Positions 23,906-38,333 of a stretch of DNA of 64,000 nucleotides are shown here, one piece after another. Source of the DNA: Henricia sp. BOLD:AAB3569. Its lineage: Eukaryota > Echinodermata > Asteroidea > Spinulosida > Echinasteridae. Each line of letters starts with the position of its first letter. Position 1 is the stretch's first letter. The translations under genes and the position numbers were made by a program. The stretch lies in contig JBBELK010000309.1 in the NCBI GenBank assembly GCA_037783545.1, forward strand, positions 124,001 to 188,000. The letters run 5' to 3'. The notes under the pieces were generated by a model. The model did not search any database and was not told the origin of the DNA. It worked only from the letters and a program-made list of their open reading frames with translations.

Positions 23906-26559
23906 ATTTTTTAGGACAAGTGCGCAATATAGAGAGTTTGGAGCATGCAAAATTTGAAGTTCGTCGGAAAATTTTTCGACCTCCAAATTTGCCGACCTTT
24001 GGACCACACTTTGACCAAATTGCCGGGCCAAACTGGGGTGCGTCAACGACAGTCCGAAGGACTGAGCATGCGCAAGACTCAGGAGTACACCAAAGAGGTG
24101 TGTACAGACAGCCACGGTTTGCGTGAGCAGTCAGGAAGCCCCAACCCAGTTTTCCCTAAACTTTGAAATTTCTCTGCCATTTCCCGGCGAAAGTTTGTCA
24201 ATTTTTTAGGACAAGTGCGCAATATAGAGAGTTTGGAGCATGCAAAATTTGAAGTTCGTCGGAACATTTTTCGACCTCCAAATTTGTCGACGTTTTGACC
24301 ACACTTTGACCAAATTGCCGAGCCAAACTGGGGTGCGTCAACGACAGTCCGAAGGACTGAGCATGCGCACGACTCAGGAGTACACCAAAGAGGTGTGTAC
24401 AGACAGCCACGGTTTGCGTGAGCAGTCAGGAAGCCCCAACCCAGTTTTCCCTAAACTTTGAAATTTCTCTTCCATTTCCCGGCGAAAGTCTGTCAATTTT
24501 TTAGGACAAGTGCGCAATATAGAGAGTTTGGAGCATGCAAAATTTGAAGTTCGTCGGAACATTTTTCGACCTCCAAATTTGCCGACGTTTGGACCACATT
24601 TTGACCAAATTGCCGAGCCAAACTGGGGTGCGTCAACGACAGTCCGAAGGACTGAGCATGCGCACGACTCAGGAGTACACTAAAGAGGTGTGTACATACA
24701 GCCACGGTTTGCGTGAGCAGTCAGGAAGCCCCAACCCAGTTTTCCCTAAACTTTGAAATTTCTCTGCCATTTCCCTGCGAAAGTCTGTAAATATTTTAGG
24801 ACAAGTGCGCAATATAGAGAGTTTGGAGCATGCAAAATTTGAAGTTCGTCGGAACATTTTTCGACCTCCAAATTTGCCGACGTTTGGACCACACTTTGAC
24901 CAAATTGCCGAGCCAAACTGGGGTGCGTCAACGACAGTCCGAAGGACTGAGCATGCGCACGACTCAGGAGTACACCAAAGAGGTGTGTACAGACAGCCAC
25001 GGTTTGCGTGAGCAGTCAGGAAGCCCCAACCCAGTTTTCCCTAAACTTTGAAATTTCTCTGCCATTTCCCGGAGAAAGTCTTTCAATTTTTTAGGACAAG
25101 TGCGCAATATAGAGAGTTTGGAGCATGCAAAATTTGAAGTTCGTCGGAACATTTTTCGACCTCCAAATTTGCCGACGTTTGGACCACACTTTGACCAAAT
25201 TGCCGAGCCAAACTGGGATGCGTCAACGACAGTCCGAAGGACTGAGCATGCGCACGACTCAGGAGTACACCAAAGAGGTGTGTACAGACAGCCACGGTTT
25301 GCGTGAGCAGTCAGGAAGCCCCAACCCAGTTTTCCCTAAACTTTGAAATTTCTCTGCCATTTCCCGGCAAAAGTCTGTCAATTTTTTAGGACAAGTGCGC
25401 AATATAGAGAGTTTGGAGCATGCAAAATTTGAAGTTCGTCGGAACATTTTTCGACCTCCAAATTTGCCGACGTTTGGATCACACTTTGACCAAATTGCCG
25501 AGCCAAACTGGGGTGCGTCAACGACAGTCCGAAAAACTGAGCATGCGCACGACTCAGGAGTACACCAAAGAGGTGTGTACAGACAGCCACGGTTTGCGTG
25601 AGCAGTCACGAAGCCCCAACCCAGTTTTCCCTAAACTTTGAAATTTCTCTGCCATTTCCCGGCGAAAGTCTGTCAATTTTTTAGGACAAGTGCGCAATAT
25701 AGAGAGTTTGGAGCATGCAAAATTTGAAGTTCATCGGAACATTTTTTGACCTCCAAATTTGCCGACGTTTGGACCACACTTTGACCAAATTGCCGAGCCA
25801 AACTGGGGTGCGTCAACGACAGTCCGAAGGACTGAGCATGCGCACGACTCAGGAGTACACCAAAGAGGTGTGTACAGACAGCCACGGTTTGCGTGAGCAG
25901 TCAGGAAGCCCCAACCCAGTTTTCCCTAAACTTTGAAATTTCTCTGCCATTTCCCGGCGAAAGTCTGTCAATTTGTTAGGACAAGTGCGCAATATAGAGA
26001 GTTTGGAGCATGCAAAATTTGAAGTTCGTCGGAACATTTTTCGACCTCCAAATTTGCCGACGTTTGGACCACACTTTGACCAAATTGCCGAGCCAAACTG
26101 GGGTGCGTCAACGACAGTCCGAAGGACTGAGCATGCGCACGACTCAGGAGTACACCAAAGAGGTGTGTACAGACAGCCACGGTTTGCGTGAGCAGTCAGG
26201 AAGCCCCAACCCAGTTTTCCCTAAACTTTGAAATTTCTCTTCCATTTCCCGGCGAAAGTTTGTCAATTTTTTAGGACAAGTGCGCAATATAGAGAGTTTG
26301 GAGCATGCAAAATTTGAAGTTCGTCGGAACATTTTTCAACCTCCAAATTTGCCGACGTTTGGACCACACTTTGACCAAATTGCCGAGCCAAACTGGGGTG
26401 CGTCAACGACAGTCCGAAGGACTGAGCATGCGCACGACTCAGGAGTACACCAAAGAGGTGTGTACAGACAGCCACGGTTTGCGTGAGCAGTCAGGAAGCC
26501 CCAACCCAGTTTTCCCTAAACTTTGAAATTTCTCTGCCATTTCCCGGCGAAAGTCTGTC

Positions 26560-29500
26560 AATTTGTTAGGACAAGTGCGCAATATAGAGAGTTTGGAGCA
26601 TGCAAAATTGGAAGTTCGTCGGAACATTTTTCGACCTCCAAATTTGCCGACGTTTGGACCACACTTTGACCAAATTGCCGAGCCAAACTGGGGTGCGTCA
26701 ACGACAGTCCGAAGGACTGAGCATGCGCACGACTCAGGAGTACACCAAAGAGGTGTGTACAGACAGCCACGGTTTGCGTGAGCAGTCAGGAAGCCCCAAC
26801 CCAGTTTTCCCTAAACTTTGAAATTTCTCTGCCATTTCCCGGCGAAAGTCTTTAATTTTTTTAGGACAAGTGCGCAATATAGAGAGTTTGGAGCATGCAA
26901 AATTTGTAGTTCGTCGGAACATTTTTCGACCTCCAAATTTGCCGACGTTTGGATGGACCACACTTTGACGAAATTGCCGAGCCAAACTGGGGTGCGTCAA
27001 CGACAGTCCGAAGGACTGAGCATGCGCACGACTCAGGAGTACACCAAAGAGGTGTGTACAGATAGCCACGGTTTGCGTGAGCAGTCAGGAAGCCCCAACC
27101 CAGTTTTCCCTAAACTTTGAAATGTTTCTGCCATTTCCCGGCGAAAGTCTGTCAATTTTTTAGGACAAGTGCGCAATATAGAGAGTTTGGAGCATGCAAA
27201 ATTTAAAATTCGTCGGAACATTTTTCGACCTCCAAATTTGCCGACGTTTGGACCACACTTTGACCAATTTGCCGAGCCAAACTGGGGTGCGTCAACGACA
27301 GTCCGAAGGACTGAGCATGCGCACGACTCAGGAGTACACCAAAGAGGTGTGTACAGACAGCCACGGTTTGCGTGAGCAGTCAGGAAGCCCCAACCCAGTT
27401 TTCCCTAAACTTTGAAATTTCTCTGCCATTTCCCGGCGAAAGTCTGTCCATTTTTTAGGACAAGTGCGCAATATAGAGAGTTTGGAGCATGCAAAATTTG
27501 AAGTTCGTCGGAACATTTTTCGACCTCCAAATTTGCCGACGTTTGGACCACACTTTGACCAAATTGCCGAGCCAAACTGGGGTGCGTCAACGACAGTCCG
27601 AAGGACTGAGCATGCGCACGACTCAGGAGTACACCAAAGAGGTGTGTACAGACAGCCACGGTTTGCGTGAGCAGTCAGGAAGCCCCAACCCAGTTTTCCC
27701 TAAACTTTGAAATTTCTCTGCCATTTCCCGGCGAAAGTCTGTCAATTTTTTAGGACAAGTGCGCAATATAGAGAGTTTGGAGCATGCAGAATTTAAGTTC
27801 GTCGGAAAATGTTTCGACCTCCAAATTTGCCGACGTTTGGACCACACTTTGACCAAATTGCCGAGCCAAACTGGGGTGCGTCAACGACAGTCCGAAGGAC
27901 TGAGCATGCGCACGACTCAGGAGTACACCAAAGAGGTGTGTACAAACAGCCACGGTTTGCGTGAGCAGTCAGGAAGCCCCAACCCAGTTTTCCCTAAACT
28001 TTGAAATTTCTCTGCCATTTCCTGCGAATGTCTGTCAATTTTGTAGGACAAGTGCGCAATATAGAGAGTTTGGAGCATGCAAAATTTGTAGTTCGTCGGA
28101 ACATTTTTCGACCTCCAAATTTGCCGACGTTTGGATGGACCACACTTTGACGAAATTGCCGAGCCAAACTGGGGTGCGTCAACGACAGTCCGAAGGACTG
28201 AGCATGCGCACGACTCAGGAGTACACCAAAGAGGTGTGTACAGATAGCCACGGTTTGCGTGAGCAGTCAGGAAGCCCCAACCCAGTTTTCCCTAAACTTT
28301 GAAATGTTTCTGCCATTTCCCGGCGAAAGTCTGTCAATTTTTTAGGACAAGTGCGCAATATAGAGAGTTTGGAGCATGCAAAATTTAAAATTCGTCGGAA
28401 CATTTTTCGACCTCCAAATTTGCCGACGTTTGGACCACACTTTGACCAATTTGCCGAGCCAAACTGGGGTGCGTCAACGACAGTCCGAAGGACTGAGCAT
28501 GCGCACGACTCAGGAGTACACCAAAGAGGTGTGTACAGACAGCCACGGTTTGCGTGAGCAGTCAGGAAGCCCCAACCCAGTTTTCCCTAAACTTTGAAAT
28601 TTCTCTGCCATTTCCCGGCGAAAGTCTGTCCATTTTTTAGGACAAGTGCGCAATATAGAGAGTTTGGAGCATGCAAAATTTGAAGTTCGTCGGAACATTT
28701 TTCGACCTCCAAATTTGCCGACGTTTGGACCACACTTTGACCAAATTGCCGAGCCAAACTGGGGTGCGTCAACGACAGTCCGAAGGACTGAGCATGCGCA
28801 CGACTCAGGAGTACACCAAAGAGGTGTGTACAGACAGCCACGGTTTGCGTGAGCAGTCAGGAAGCCCCAACCCAGTTTTCCCTAAACTTTGAAATTTCTC
28901 TGCCATTTCCCGGCGAAAGTCTGTCAATTTTTTTAGGACAAGTGCGCAATATAGAGAGTTTGGAGCATGCAAAATTTGTAGTTCGTCGGAACATTTTTCG
29001 ACCTCCAAATTTGCCGACGTTTGGATGGACCACACTTTGACGAAATTGCCGAGCCAAACTGGGGTGCGTCAACGACAGTCCGAAGGACTGAGCATGCGCA
29101 CGACTCAGGAGTACACCAAAGAGGTGTGTACAGATAGCCACGGTTTGCGTGAGCAGTCAGGAAGCCCCAACCCAGTTTTCCCTAAACTTTGAAATGTTTC
29201 TGCCATTTCCCGGCGAAAGTCTGTCAATTTTTTAGGACAAGTGCGCAATATAGAGAGTTTGGAGCATGCAAAATTTAAAATTCGTCGGAACATTTTTCGA
29301 CCTCCAAATTTGCCGACGTTTGGACCACACTTTGACCAATTTGCCGAGCCAAACTGGGGTGCGTCAACGACAGTCCGAAGGACTGAGCATGCGCACGACT
29401 CAGGAGTACACCAAAGAGGTGTGTACAGACAGCCACGGTTTGCGTGAGCAGTCAGGAAGCCCCAACCCAGTTTTCCCTAAACTTTGAAATTTCTCTGCCA

Positions 29501-32500
29501 TTTCCCGGCGAAAGTCTGTCCATTTTTTAGGACAAGTGCGCAATATAGAGAGTTTGGAGCATGCAAAATTTGAAGTTCGTCGGAAAATTTTTCGACCTCC
29601 AAATTTGCCGACGTTTGGACCACACTTTGACCAAATTGCCGAGCCAAACTGGGGTGCGTCAACGACAGTCCGAAGGACTGAGCATGCGCACGACTCAGGA
29701 GTACACCAAAGAGGTGTGTACAGACAGCCACGGTTTGCGTGAGCAGTCAGGAAGCCCCAACCCAGTTTTCCCTAAACTTTGAAATTTCTCTGCCATTTCC
29801 CGGCGAAAGTCTGTCAATTTTTTAGGACAAGTGCGCAATATAGAGAGTTTGGAGCATGCAGAATTTAAGTTCGTCGGAAAATTTTTCGACCTCCAAATTT
29901 GCCGACGTTTGGACCACACTTTGACCAAATTGCCGAGCCAAACTGGGGTGCGTCAACGACAGTCCGAAGGACTGAGCATGCGCACGACTCAGGAGTACAC
30001 CAAAGAGGTGTGTACAAACAGCCACGGTTTGCGTGAGCAGTCAGGAAGCCCCAACCCAGTTTTCCCTAAACTTTGAAATTTCTCTGCCATTTCCTGCGAA
30101 TGTCTGTCAATTTTGTAGGACAAGTGCGCAATATAGAGAGTTTGGAGCATGCAAAATTTGAAGTTCGTCGGAACATTTTTCGACCTCCAAATTTGCCGAC
30201 GTTTGGACCACACTTTGACCAAATTGCCGAGCCAAACTGGGGCGCGTCAACGACAGTCCGCATGCGCACGACTCAGGAGTACACCAAAGAGGTGTGTACA
30301 GACAGCCACGGTTTGCGTGAGCAGTCAGGAAGCCCCAACCCAGTTTTCCCTAAACTTTGAAATTTCTCTGCCATTTCCCGGCGAAAGTCTGTCAATTTTT
30401 TAGGACAAGTGCGCAATATAGAGAGTTTGGAGCATGCAAAATTTGAAGTTCGTGGGAACATTTTTCGACCTCCAAATTTGCCGACGTTTGGACCACACTT
30501 TGACCAAATTGCCGAGCCAAACTGGGGTGCGTCAACGACAGTCCGAAGGACTGAGCATGCGCACGACTCAGGAGTACACCAAAGAGGTGTGTACAGACAG
30601 CCACGGTTTGCGTGAGCAGTCAGGAAGCCCCAACCCAGTTTTCCCTAAACTTTGAAATTTCTCTGCCATTTCCTGGCGAAAGTCTGTCATTTTTTTAGGA
30701 CAAGTGCGCAATATAGAGAGTTAGGAGCATGCAAAATTTGAAGTTCGTCGGTACATTTTTCGACGTCCAAATTTGCCGACGTTTGGACCACACTTTGACC
30801 AAATTGCCGAGCCAAACTGGGGTGCGTCAACGACAGTCCGAAGGACTGAGCATGCGCACGACTCAGAAGTACACCAAAGAGGTGTGTACAGACAGCCACG
30901 GTTTGCGTGAGCAGTCAGGAAGCCCCAACCCAGTTTTCCCTAAACTTTAACATTTCTCTGCCGTTTCCTGGCGAAAGTCTGTCAATTGTTTAGGACAAGT
31001 GCGCAATATAGAGAGTTTGGAGCATGCAAAATTTGAAGTTCGTCGGAACATTTTTCGACCTCCAAATTTGCCGACGTTTGGACCACACTTTGACCAAATT
31101 GCCGAGCCAAACTGAGGTGCGTCAACGACAGTCCGAAGGACTGAGCATGCGCACGACTCAGGAGTACACCAAAGAGGTGTGTACAGACAGCCACGGTTTG
31201 CGTGAGCAGTCAGGAAGCCCCAACCCAGTTTTCCCTAAACTTTGAAATTTCTCTGCCATTTCCCGGCGAAAGTCTGTCAATTTGTTAGGACAAGTGCGCA
31301 ATATAGAGAGTTTGGAGCATGCAAAATTGGAAGTTCGTCGGAACATTTTTCGACCTCCAAATTTGCCGACGTTTGGACCACACTTTGACCAAATTGCCGA
31401 GCCAAACTGGGGTGCGTCAACGACAGTCCGAAGGACTGAGCATGCGCACGACTCAGGAGTACACCAAAGAGGTGTGTACAGACAGCCACGGTTTGCGTGA
31501 GCAGTCAGGAAGCCCCAACCCAGTTTTCCCTAAACTTTGAAATTTCTCTGCCATTTCCCGGCGAAAGTCTTTAATTTTTTTAGGACAAGTGCGCAATATA
31601 GAGAGTTTGGAGCATGCAAAATTTGAAGTTCGTCGGAACATTTTTCGACCTCCAAATTTGCCGACGTTTGGATGGACCACACTTTGACGAAATTGCCGAG
31701 CCAAACTGGGGTGCGTCAACGACAGTCCGAAGGACTGAGCATGCGCACGACTCAGGAGTACACCAAAGAGGTGTGTACAGATAGCCACGGTTTGCGTGAG
31801 CAGTCAGGAAGCCCCAACCCAGTTTTCCCTAAACTTTGAAATGTTTCTGCCATTTCCCGGCGAAAGTCTGTCAATTTTTTAGGACAAGTGCGCAATATAG
31901 AGAGTTTGGAGCATGCAAAATTTAAAATTCGTCGGAACATTTTTCGACCTCCAAATTTGCCGACGTTTGGACCACACTTTGACCAATTTGCCGAGCCAAA
32001 CTGGGGTGCGTCAACGACAGTCCGAAGGACTGAGCATGCGCACGACTCAGGAGTACACCAAAGAGGTGTGTACAGACAGCCACGGTTTGCGTGAGCAGTC
32101 AGGAAGCCCCAACCCAGTTTTCCCTAAACTTTGAAATTTCTCTGCCATTTCCCGGCGAAAGTCTGTCCATTTTTTAGGACAAGTGCGCAATATAGAGAGT
32201 TTGGAGCATGCAAAATTTGAAGTTCGTCGGAACATTTTTCGACCTCCAAATTTGCCGACGTTTGGACCACACTTTGACCAAATTGCCGAGCCAAACTGGG
32301 GTGCGTCAACGACAGTCCGAAGGACTGAGCATGCGCACGACTCAGGAGTACACCAAAGAGGTGTGTACAGACAGCCACGGTTTGCGTGAGCAGTCAGGAA
32401 GCCCCAACCCAGTTTTCCCTAAACTTTGAAATTTCTCTGCCATTTCCCGGCGAAAGTCTGTCAATTTTTTAGGACAAGTGCGCAATATAGAGAGTTTGGA

Positions 32501-35500
32501 GCATGCAGAATTTAAGTTCGTCGGAAAATTTTTCGACCTCCAAATTTGCCGACGTTTGGACCACACTTTGACCAAATTGCCGAGCCAAACTGGGGTGCGT
32601 CAACGACAGTCCGAAGGACTGAGCATGCGCACGACTCAGGAGTACACCAAAGAGGTGTGTACAAACAGCCACGGTTTGCGTGAGCAGTCAGGAAGCCCCA
32701 ACCCAGTTTTCCCTAAACTTTGAAATTTCTCTGCCTTTTCCTGCGAATGTCTGTCAATTTTGTAGGACAAGTGCGCAATATAGAGAGTTTGGAGCATGCA
32801 AAATTTGAAGTTCGTCGGAACATTTTTCGACCTCCAAATTTGCCGACGTTTGGACCACACTTTGACCAAATTGCCGAGCCAAACTGGGGCGCGTCAACGA
32901 CAGTCCGCATGCGCACGACTCAGGAGTACACCAAAGAGGTGTGTACAGACAGCCACGGTTTGCGTGAGCAGTCAGGAAGCCCCAACCCAGTTTTCCCTAA
33001 ACTTTGAAATTTCTCTGCCATTTCCCGGCGAAAGTCTGTCAATTTTTTAGGACAAGTGCGCAATATAGAGAGTTTGGAGCATGCAAAATTTAAAATTCGT
33101 CGGAACATTTTTCGACCTCCAAATTTGCCGACGTTTGGACCACACTTTGACCAATTTGCCGAGCCAAACTGGGGTGCGTCAACGACAGTCCGAAGGACTG
33201 AGCATGCGCACGACTCAGGAGTACACCAAAGAGGTGTGTACAGACAGCCACGGTTTGCGTGAGCAGTCAGGAAGCCCCAACCCAGTTTTCCCTAAACTTT
33301 GAAATTTCTCTGCCATTTCCCGGCGAAAGTCTGTCCATTTTTTAGGACAAGTGCGCAATATAGAGAGTTTGGAGCATGCAAAATTTGAAGTTCGTCGGAA
33401 CATTTTTCGACCTCCAAATTTGCCGACGTTTGGACCACACTTTGACCAAATTGCCGAGCCAAACTGGGGTGCGTCAACGACAGTCCGAAGGACTGAGCAT
33501 GCGCACGACTCAGGAGTACACCAAAGAGGTGTGTACAGACAGCCACGGTTTGCGTGAGCAGTCAGGAAGCCCCAACCCAGTTTTCCCTAAACTTTGAAAT
33601 TTCTCTGCCATTTCCCGGCGAAAGTCTGTCAATTTTTTTAGGACAAGTGCGCAATATAGAGAGTTTGGAGCATGCAAAATTTGTAGTTCGTCGGAACATT
33701 TTTCGACCTCCAAATTTGCCGACGTTTGGATGGACCACACTTTGACGAAATTGCCGAGCCAAACTGGGGTGCGTCAACGACAGTCCGAAGGACTGAGCAT
33801 GCGCACGACTCAGGAGTACACCAAAGAGGTGTGTACAGATAGCCACGGTTTGCGTGAGCAGTCAGGAAGCCCCAACCCAGTTTTCCCTAAACTTTGAAAT
33901 GTTTCTGCCATTTCCCGGCGAAAGTCTGTCAATTTTTTAGGACAAGTGCGCAATATAGAGAGTTTGGAGCATGCAAAATTTAAAATTCGTCGGAACATTT
34001 TTCGACCTCCAAATTTGCCGACGTTTGGACCACACTTTGACCAATTTGCCGAGCCAAACTGGGGTGCGTCAACGACAGTCCGAAGGACTGAGCATGCGCA
34101 CGACTCAGGAGTACACCAAAGAGGTGTGTACAGACAGCCACGGTTTGCGTGAGCAGTCAGGAAGCCCCAACCCAGTTTTCCCTAAACTTTGAAATTTCTC
34201 TGCCATTTCCCGGCGAAAGTCTGTCCATTTTTTAGGACAAGTGCGCAATATAGAGAGTTTGGAGCATGCAAAATTTGAAGTTCGTCGGAACATTTTTCGA
34301 CCTCCAAATTTGCCGACGTTTGGACCACACTTTGACCAAATTGCCGAGCCAAACTGGGGTGCGTCAACGACAGTCCGAAGGACTGAGCATGCGCACGACT
34401 CAGGAGTACACCAAAGAGGTGTGTACAGACAGCCACGGTTTGCGTGAGCAGTCAGGAAGCCCCAACCCAGTTTTCCCTAAACTTTGAAATTTCTCTGCCA
34501 TTTCCCGGCGAAAGTCTGTCAATTTTTTAGGACAAGTGCGCAATATAGAGAGTTTGGAGCATGCAGAATTTAAGTTCGTCGGAAAATTTTTCGACCTCCA
34601 AATTTGCCGACGTTTGGACCACACTTTGACCAAATTGCCGAGCCAAACTGGGGTGCGTCAACGACAGTCCGAAGGACTGAGCATGCGCACGACTCAGGAG
34701 TACACCAAAGAGGTGTGTACAAACAGCCACGGTTTGCGTGAGCAGTCAGGAAGCCCCAACCCAGTTTTCCCTAAACTTTGAAATTTCTCTGCCATTTCCT
34801 GCGAATGTCTGTCAATTTTGTAGGACAAGTGCGCAATATAGAGAGTTTGGAGCATGCAAAATTTGAAGTTCGTCGGAACATTTTTCGACCTCCAAATTTG
34901 CCGACGTTTGGACCACACTTTGACCAAATTGCCGAGCCAAACTGGGGCGCGTCAACGACAGTCCGCATGCGCACGACTCAGGAGTACACCAAAGAGGTGT
35001 GTACAGACAGCCACGGTTTGCGTGAGCAGTCAGGAAGCCCCAACCCAGTTTTCCCTAAACTTTGAAATTTCTCTGCCATTTCCCGGCGAAAGTCTGTCAA
35101 TTTTTTAGGACAAGTGCGCAATATAGAGAGTTTGGAGCATGCAAAATTTGAAGTTCGTGGGAACATTTTTCGACCTCCAAATTTGCCGACGTTTGGACCA
35201 CACTTTGACCAAATTGCCGAGCCAAACTGGGGTGCGTCAACGACAGTCCGAAGGACTGAGCATGCGCACGACTCAGGAGTACACCAAAGAGGTGTGTACA
35301 GACAGCCACGGTTTGCGTGAGCAGTCAGGAAGCCCCAACCCAGTTTTCCCTAAACTTTGAAATTTCTCTGCCATTTCCTGGCGAAAGTCTGTCATTTTTT
35401 TAGGACAAGTGCGCAATATAGAGAGTTAGGAGCATGCAAAATTTGAAGTTCGTCGGTACATTTTTCGACGTCCAAATTTGCCGACGTTTGGACCACACTT

Positions 35501-38330
35501 TGACCAAATTGCCGAGCCAAACTGGGGTGCGTCAACGACAGTCCGAAGGACTGAGCATGCGCACGACTCAGAAGTACACCAAAGAGGTGTGTACAGACAG
35601 CCACGGTTTGCGTGAGCAGTCAGGAAGCCCCAACCCAGTTTTCCCTAAACTTTAACATTTCTCTGCCGTTTCCTGGCGAAAGTCTGTCAATTGTTTAGGA
35701 CAAGTGCGCAATATAGAGAGTTTGGAGCATGCAAAATTTGAAGTTCGTCGGAACATTTTTCGACCTCCAAATTTGCCGACGTTTGGACCACACTTTGACC
35801 AAATTGCCGAGCCAAACTGAGGTGCGTCAACGACAGTCCGAAGGACTGAGCATGCGCACGACTCAGGAGTACACCAAAGAGGTGTGTACAGACAGCCACG
35901 GTTTGCGTGAGCAGTCAGGAAGCCCCAACCCAGTTTTCCCTAAACTTTGAAATTTCTCTGCCATTTCCCGGCGAAAGTCTGTCAATTTGTTAGGACAAGT
36001 GCGCAATATAGAGAGTTTGGAGCATGCAAAATTGGAAGTTCGTCGGAACATTTTTCGACCTCCAAATTTGCCGACGTTTGGACCACACTTTGACCAAATT
36101 GCCGAGCCAAACTGGGGTGCGTCAACGACAGTCCGAAGGACTGAGCATGCGCACGACTCAGGAGTACACCAAAGAGGTGTGTACAGACAGCCACGGTTTG
36201 CGTGAGCAGTCAGGAAGCCCCAACCCAGTTTTCCCTAAACTTTGAAATTTCTCTGCCATTTCCCGGCGAAAGTCTTTAATTTTTTTAGGACAAGTGCGCA
36301 ATATAGAGAGTTTGGAGCATGCAAAATTTGAAGTTCGTCGGAACATTTTTCGACCTCCAAATTTGCCGACGTTTGGATGGACCACACTTTGACGAAATTG
36401 CCGAGCCAAACTGGGGTGCGTCAACGACAGTCCGAAGGACTGAGCATGCGCACGACTCAGGAGTACACCAAAGAGGTGTGTACAGATAGCCACGGTTTGC
36501 GTGAGCAGTCAGGAAGCCCCAACCCAGTTTTCCCTAAACTTTGAAATGTTTCTGCCATTTCCCGGCGAAAGTCTGTCAATTTTTTAGGACAAGTGCGCAA
36601 TATAGAGAGTTTGGAGCATGCAAAATTTAAAATTCGTCGGAACATTTTTCGACCTCCAAATTTGCCGACGTTTGGACCACACTTTGACCAATTTGCCGAG
36701 CCAAACTGGGGTGCGTCAACGACAGTCCGAAGGACTGAGCATGCGCACGACTCAGGAGTACACCAAAGAGGTGTGTACAGACAGCCACGGTTTGCGTGAG
36801 CAGTCAGGAAGCCCCAACCCAGTTTTCCCTAAACTTTGAAATTTCTCTGCCATTTCCCGGCGAAAGTCTGTCCATTTTTTAGGACAAGTGCGCAATATAG
36901 AGAGTTTGGAGCATGCAAAATTTGAAGTTCGTCGGAACATTTTTCGACCTCCAAATTTGCCGACGTTTGGACCACACTTTGACCAAATTGCCGAGCCAAA
37001 CTGGGGTGCGTCAACGACAGTCCGAAGGACTGAGCATGCGCACGACTCAGGAGTACACCAAAGAGGTGTGTACAGACAGCCACGGTTTGCGTGAGCAGTC
37101 AGGAAGCCCCAACCCAGTTTTCCCTAAACTTTGAAATTTCTCTGCCATTTCCCGGCGAAAGTCTGTCAATTTTTTAGGACAAGTGCGCAATATAGAGAGT
37201 TTGGAGCATGCAGAATTTAAGTTCGTCGGAAAATTTTTCGACCTCCAAATTTGCCGACGTTTGGACCACACTTTGACCAAATTGCCGAGCCAAACTGGGG
37301 TGCGTCAACGACAGTCCGAAGGACTGAGCATGCGCACGACTCAGGAGTACACCAAAGAGGTGTGTACAAACAGCCACGGTTTGCGTGAGCAGTCAGGAAG
37401 CCCCAACCCAGTTTTCCCTAAACTTTGAAATTTCTCTGCCTTTTCCTGCGAATGTCTGTCAATTTTGTAGGACAAGTGCGCAATATAGAGAGTTTGGAGC
37501 ATGCAAAATTTGAAGTTCGTCGGAACATTTTTCGACCTCCAAATTTGCCGACGTTTGGACCACACTTTGACCAAATTGCCGAGCCAAACTGGGGCGCGTC
37601 AACGACAGTCCGCATGCGCACGACTCAGGAGTACACCAAAGAGGTGTGTACAGACAGCCACGGTTTGCGTGAGCAGTCAGGAAGCCCCAACCCAGTTTTC
37701 CCTAAACTTTGAAATTTCTCTGCCATTTCCCGGCGAAAGTCTGTCAATTTTTTAGGACAAGTGCGCAATATAGAGAGTTTGGAGCATGCAAAATTTGAAG
37801 TTCGTGGGAACATTTTTCGACCTCCAAATTTGCCGACGTTTGGACCACACTTTGACCAAATTGCCGAGCCAAACTGGGGTGCGTCAACGACAGTCCGAAG
37901 GACTGAGCATGCGCACGACTCAGGAGTACACCAAAGAGGTGTGTACAGACAGCCACGGTTTGCGTGAGCAGTCAGGAAGCCCCAACCCAGTTTTCCCTAA
38001 ACTTTGAAATTTCTCTGCCATTTCCTGGCGAAAGTCTGTCATTTTTTTAGGACAAGTGCGCAATATAGAGAGTTAGGAGCATGCAAAATTTGAAGTTCGT
38101 CGGTACATTTTTCGACGTCCAAATTTGCCGACGTTTGGACCACACTTTGACCAAATTGCCGAGCCAAACTGGGGTGCGTCAACGACAGTCCGAAGGACTG
38201 AGCATGCGCACGACTCAGAAGTACACCAAAGAGGTGTGTACAGACAGCCACGGTTTGCGTGAGCAGTCAGGAAGCCCCAACCCAGTTTTCCCTAAACTTT
38301 AACATTTCTCTGCCGTTTCCTGGCGAAAGT
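26560..38330. repeat. 4705-bp higher-order repeat made of 2647- and 2058-bp blocks
   Basis: Three runs start near 26563, 31282 and 35987 with the same order of variant monomers (offsets 4719 and then 4705 bp). A marker monomer reading gcagaatttaagttcg occurs near 27786, 29858, 32505, 34563 and 37210. Its spacings are 2072, 2647, 2058 and 2647 bp, so two block lengths alternate. Further markers are the ggatggacc gain, atttaaaattcg, agtccgcatgcgcac and gttaggagcatgc. Copies look nearly identical, which implies recent amplification or an assembly effect. Confidence 0.88.
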
Positions 38331-38333
38331 CTG

